DNA of 8,867 nt. It comes from Pseudomonadota bacterium. Lineage in GTDB: Bacteria; Pseudomonadota; Alphaproteobacteria; Caulobacterales; Caulobacteraceae. Under the pieces are notes generated by a model. That model saw only the letters and a program-made list of their open reading frames with translations, did no database searches and was not told the DNA's origin. The stretch is taken from contig JAEXJH010000247.1 of the NCBI GenBank assembly GCA_023445955.1, positions 1 to 8,867 on the forward strand, in the 5' to 3' direction. How positions within the stretch are numbered: position 1 is the stretch's first letter; the number at the start of each line of letters is the position of its first letter. Shown piece after piece: positions 6,667 through 8,867 of this stretch. A program made the translations under genes and the position numbers.

Positions 6667-7557
6667 CTAAGAAGCGGCGGCCACCGCCTCCATCCCGAGA
6701 ATGGCCGCCTTCCGCGCCAGGCCCCAGTGATAGCCGGTCAGCTTGCCGCTCTTGCCGATCGCCCGGTGACAGGGGATCAGCAGCGAGATCGGGTTGGCTC
6801 CGATGGCGCCGCCGGTGGCCTGGAAGGCCTTGGGCTTGCCGGCCCAACAGGCGACCTGGCCGTAGGTGGCGGTCTCGCCGGCCGGGATCTGCAGCAGCGC
6901 CTTCCAGACCTGCACGTGATAGGGCGAGCCGATCAGCACGACCGGCAGCGGCCCTTCCCCGCCCGTGAAGGCGTGGGCGGCGGTGGCCAAGGCTGCAGCG
7001 TCATCGCGACGCCAGTCGGCGGCCGGGAAACGGCGGTGCATGTCGGCGAAGGTCGCCTCGTCGTCCCCGTCCGAGAAGGCCAGGCCCGCCAAGCCGCGAT
7101 CGGCCATCACGAACAGGCCCTTGCCGAACGGCGTCGGCGCCCAGCCCCAACGCAGCCGCATCCCGGCCCCGCGCCGACGCACCTCGCCGGGGGTCGCGGC
7201 CTCCTGGGCGATGAACAGGTCGTGCAGGCGTGACGGCCCTGACAGCCCGGCGTCGAAGGCCGCGTCCAGCACCGTGCCGCCGGCCTCCAGCGAGCGCCGG
7301 GCCTCGGCATGGGCGATGGCCGAGACGAAGCTCTTGGGACTGACCCCGGCCCAGCGGGTGAAGATGCGCTGGAAGTGAAACGGCGACAGGCCCACGGCCT
7401 GGGCGGCCTCGTCCAGCGAGGGATGGTCGGACCACCGCTCGGCCAGCCAGTCCAGCGCCTTGGCCATGCGGTGGTAGTCGAGCGAGCGTTCGGCCAGGCG
7501 GACCAGCTCCTCGCTCGCGGTCTCCGGGATGGGGGATGCGTCGCATGCCATGCTCAT
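6667..7557 (-). CDS. AraC-HTH / methylated-DNA-protein cysteine methyltransferase fusion (Ada-like without the zinc domain)
   Basis: A 296-residue protein that should remove O6-alkyl groups from guanine by suicide transfer to a cysteine, with a DNA-binding head. The AraC-type domain spans about 30-130: helix-turn-helix one around SLDEAAQAVGLSPFHFQRIF (47-66) and the second around VLDAAFDAGLSGPSRLHDLF (96-115). The MGMT part spans about 140-290: Tyr232 in TYGQVACWAG, Asn255 in GANPISLL, acceptor Cys263 in IPCHR, then GYHWGLARKAAIL. The Ada N-terminal phosphotriester-sensing Cys4 zinc domain is absent, so methylation-triggered activation as in E. coli Ada is not expected. The Arg that usually lies eight residues before the Asn (Arg128 in human MGMT) is Gln247 here. 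The start at 7557 has GGGAG 9 nt upstream; Met3 (7551) is less well placed. It lies 43 bp downstream of the DUF2244 gene, probably in one transcript. Confidence 0.92.
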   Translation of the reverse strand: MSMACDASPIPETASEELVRLAERSLDYHRMAKALDWLAERWSDHPSLDEAAQAVGLSPFHFQRIFTRWAGVSPKSFVSAIAHAEARRSLEAGGTVLDAAFDAGLSGPSRLHDLFIAQEAATPGEVRRRGAGMRLRWGWAPTPFGKGLFVMADRGLAGLAFSDGDDEATFADMHRRFPAADWRRDDAAALATAAHAFTGGEGPLPVVLIGSPYHVQVWKALLQIPAGETATYGQVACWAGKPKAFQATGGAIGANPISLLIPCHRAIGKSGKLTGYHWGLARKAAILGMEAVAAAS

Positions 7558-7600
7558 AGGCTACGGCTCCCGAATGACGGCGTCCGCCCGGTTCTTGCGG

Positions 7601-8077
7601 TCATGACCAGCGCTCGTTGCGGGCGGCGCGGATAGCGTCCTGCAGGGCGTTGGCGAAGTCCATCCGCTCGACCGGCGCCAGGGCGCGGCCGACGGTCAGG
7701 CGGCGGCGGTGGATCATCAGGCGCACACGGGTCTCGTGCTCGCCCGGCTGCTCGATCCCGACGCGGGTGAAGGCCGTGGGCGAGGTCCAGATGGTGCGGC
7801 TGCCTTTCTCGTCCTCGCGGCTGACGGTGATCGCCTCGGCCGTGACCTGAACCCGCTCGGCCCGGCGCGCGGCGCGGGCGCTGGCCCGCAAGGCCAGCCA
7901 GACGCCCAGCACGTCCAGGCCCAGGAACGGCAGCACCACCGGCGCATGCAGCACCAGCAGGAACACCGCGATCATCAGGTTGAACGCGATCACGACGCCC
8001 AGCACGACCTTCATGCCGCAATCGCTCAGCGAGCGGTTCGGCGTGATCAGGGCGTTCATGTAGATCGGCGCGGCCAT
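7601..8077 (-). CDS. DUF2244 integral membrane protein
   Basis: A 158-residue inner-membrane protein of the alphaproteobacterial DUF2244 family, function unknown. The N-terminus reads MNALITPNRSLSDCGM (the L-T-P-x-R-S-L-S signature). Two hydrophobic segments follow at about 22-43 and 46-64, the second with the family motif GLDVLGVWLALRAS. Next come an Ala/Arg-rich linker, a beta-rich cytoplasmic part (VQVTAEAITVSRED, RTIWTSPTAFTRV, RVRLMIHRRRLTVG) and the terminal helix LAPVERMDFANALQDAI. The start at 8077 fits family length; Met7 at 8059 is an alternative. Neither has an SD at a normal distance: GGGGGAGG lies about 18 nt upstream, too far. It is divergent from nth and precedes the MGMT fusion on the same strand. 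A much longer reading that begins inside nth on the opposite strand is a high-GC artefact. Confidence 0.85.
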   Translation of the reverse strand: MAAPIYMNALITPNRSLSDCGMKVVLGVVIAFNLMIAVFLLVLHAPVVLPFLGLDVLGVWLALRASARAARRAERVQVTAEAITVSREDEKGSRTIWTSPTAFTRVGIEQPGEHETRVRLMIHRRRLTVGRALAPVERMDFANALQDAIRAARNERWS

Positions 8078-8143
8078 CGGCAGGGAATTTAGGCGCCTCC
8101 CCCGCGCTTGGCGAGATGGGCGCATCACGGCATGGTCCGGCCC

Positions 8144-8836
8144 ATGGCCAAGGCTCCCGCTCCGAAGAAGAAACCCGCCGCCAAGCGGATCAGCCCCGCC
8201 GAGCGCGAACGGGTCGAAGTGCTGTTCGCGCGCTTCGAGAGCCTGGAACTGCATCCGAAGACCGAGCTGAACTACGCCAACCCCTATGAGCTGGTCACCG
8301 CCGTGGCGCTGTCGGCCCAGGCCACCGACGTCCAGGTCAACAAGGCCACCGGCCCGCTGTTCAAGGTCGCCGACAGCGCCGAGGCGATGCTGGAGCTCGG
8401 GGAAGAGGGGCTGATCAAGTACATCGCCTCGATCGGCCTCTTCCGCACCAAGGCCAAGAACGTCATCGCCGCCGCCCGCATCCTGATGGACAAGCACGGC
8501 GGCCAGGTGCCGCTGAACCGCGAGGACCTGGAGGCTCTGCCCGGCGTGGGCCGCAAGACGGCGAGCGTGGTGCTGAACGAGCTGGACATCGAGCCCGCCA
8601 TCGCCGTGGACACCCACGTCTTCCGGGTCTCGCACCGGCTGAAGCTGTCGGCGGGGAAAACGCCCGACGCGGTGGAGCAGGACCTGATGCGGATCGTGCC
8701 GGGGCCGTATCAGACGCGGGCGCACCACTGGCTGATCCTGCACGGGCGGTATGTCTGCGTGGCGCGGAAGCCCAAGTGCGAGGTGTGCAAGATCAGTGAT
8801 CTGTGTCCCTCGCGGGAGCTGTTCCTGGGGGCTTGA
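8144..8836 (+). CDS. nth: Endonuclease III, DNA glycosylase/AP lyase
   Basis: A 230-residue base-excision-repair enzyme that removes oxidised pyrimidines and cleaves abasic sites by beta-elimination. The helix-hairpin-helix is LEALPGVGRKTASVVL (129-144), with the catalytic Lys138. The catalytic Asp156 is in AVDTHVFRV. The [4Fe-4S] ligands follow the exact C-x6-C-x2-C-x5-C spacing (Cys205, 212, 215 and 221). The helix PYELVTAVALSAQATD (47-62) is a family hallmark. The first 15 residues are Lys/Ala/Pro-rich and basic, an extension compared with E. coli (211 residues). The start is uncertain: ATG at 8144 (MAKAPAP) is used, ATG at 8132 is equally possible, and neither has a strong SD. The function is certain. 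The divergent neighbour is DUF2244. Confidence 0.96.
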   Translation: MAKAPAPKKKPAAKRISPAERERVEVLFARFESLELHPKTELNYANPYELVTAVALSAQATDVQVNKATGPLFKVADSAEAMLELGEEGLIKYIASIGLFRTKAKNVIAAARILMDKHGGQVPLNREDLEALPGVGRKTASVVLNELDIEPAIAVDTHVFRVSHRLKLSAGKTPDAVEQDLMRIVPGPYQTRAHHWLILHGRYVCVARKPKCEVCKISDLCPSRELFLGA

Positions 8837-8848
8837 CCAACCCCCTCC

Positions 8849-8863
8849 ACCAGCTTCGCTGGT
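8849..8863 (+). repeat. Short hairpin repeat after nth
   Basis: ACCAGC (8849-8854), loop TTC, GCTGGT (8858-8863), flanked by C-runs (CCCCCTCC before, CCCC after) and cut by the window end. It lies 12 nt after the nth stop. I recognise the C-rich sequence with an ACCAGCTTCGCTGGT core as a frequent intergenic element in Caulobacter-type genomes. It may act as a weak terminator, though it has no T-run on this strand inside the window. Confidence 0.5.
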
Positions 8864-8867
8864 CCCC

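Noticed and set aside
8078..8743. Extension of the DUF2244 frame back to 8743
   Set aside because: It would be antisense to the full nth gene. The family N-terminus (LTPNRSLS) begins just after the ATG at 8077.

Overview
The window is a gene-dense, very GC-rich stretch of bacterial chromosome. Gene content, codon use and protein sequences point to an alphaproteobacterium of the Caulobacter type (family Caulobacteraceae). The supports are the alphaproteobacterial HslV form with an N-terminal propeptide, the SH3_4-type periplasmic protein, the DUF2244 protein, and two short palindromic sequences that I recognise from memory as common intergenic repeats in this group. It looks like ordinary chromosome: I see no phage, transposon, tRNA, rRNA or CRISPR array.

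Layout. 1-353 (minus) is the 5' part of fabA, cut by the window edge. 435-959 (minus) is an exported SH3-domain protein, divergent from a 2-hydroxyacid dehydrogenase (1032-2018, plus). That gene converges tail to tail, with a 4-bp overlap, on an alpha/beta hydrolase (2015-2983, minus). The hydrolase lies downstream of, and on the same strand as, a MoeB/ThiF-type E1-like adenylyltransferase (3042-3779, minus). Only 41 bp separate that gene from hslV (3821-4384, plus). Next come an exported protein that looks like a tandem NTF2/DUF4440 fold (4455-5255) and hslU (5252-6547), which overlaps it by ATGA. After hslU is a pair of inverted palindromic repeats that can act as a terminator. On the minus strand follow an AraC-HTH/MGMT fusion (6667-7557) and, upstream of it, a DUF2244 membrane protein (7601-8077). 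Divergent from these is nth, endonuclease III (8144-8836). A small hairpin repeat ends the window.

How the genes work together. hslV and hslU encode the peptidase and the AAA+ unfoldase of the HslVU (ClpYQ) protease and are probably one transcript together with the gene between them. A sigma-32-like promoter that would give a nearly leaderless hslV mRNA is visible. A hairpin that hides the Shine-Dalgarno of the middle gene suggests its translation is tuned separately. The right-hand part holds two DNA repair activities (alkyl-base reversal and base excision) around a DUF2244 membrane protein. The left part is lipid and envelope housekeeping.

Most of the window is well-known housekeeping. The points worth a second look are the middle gene and its SD hairpin in the hslVU operon, the MoeB-like E1 next to a proteasome-like protease, the Arg-to-Gln change in the MGMT domain, and the paired repeats behind hslU.
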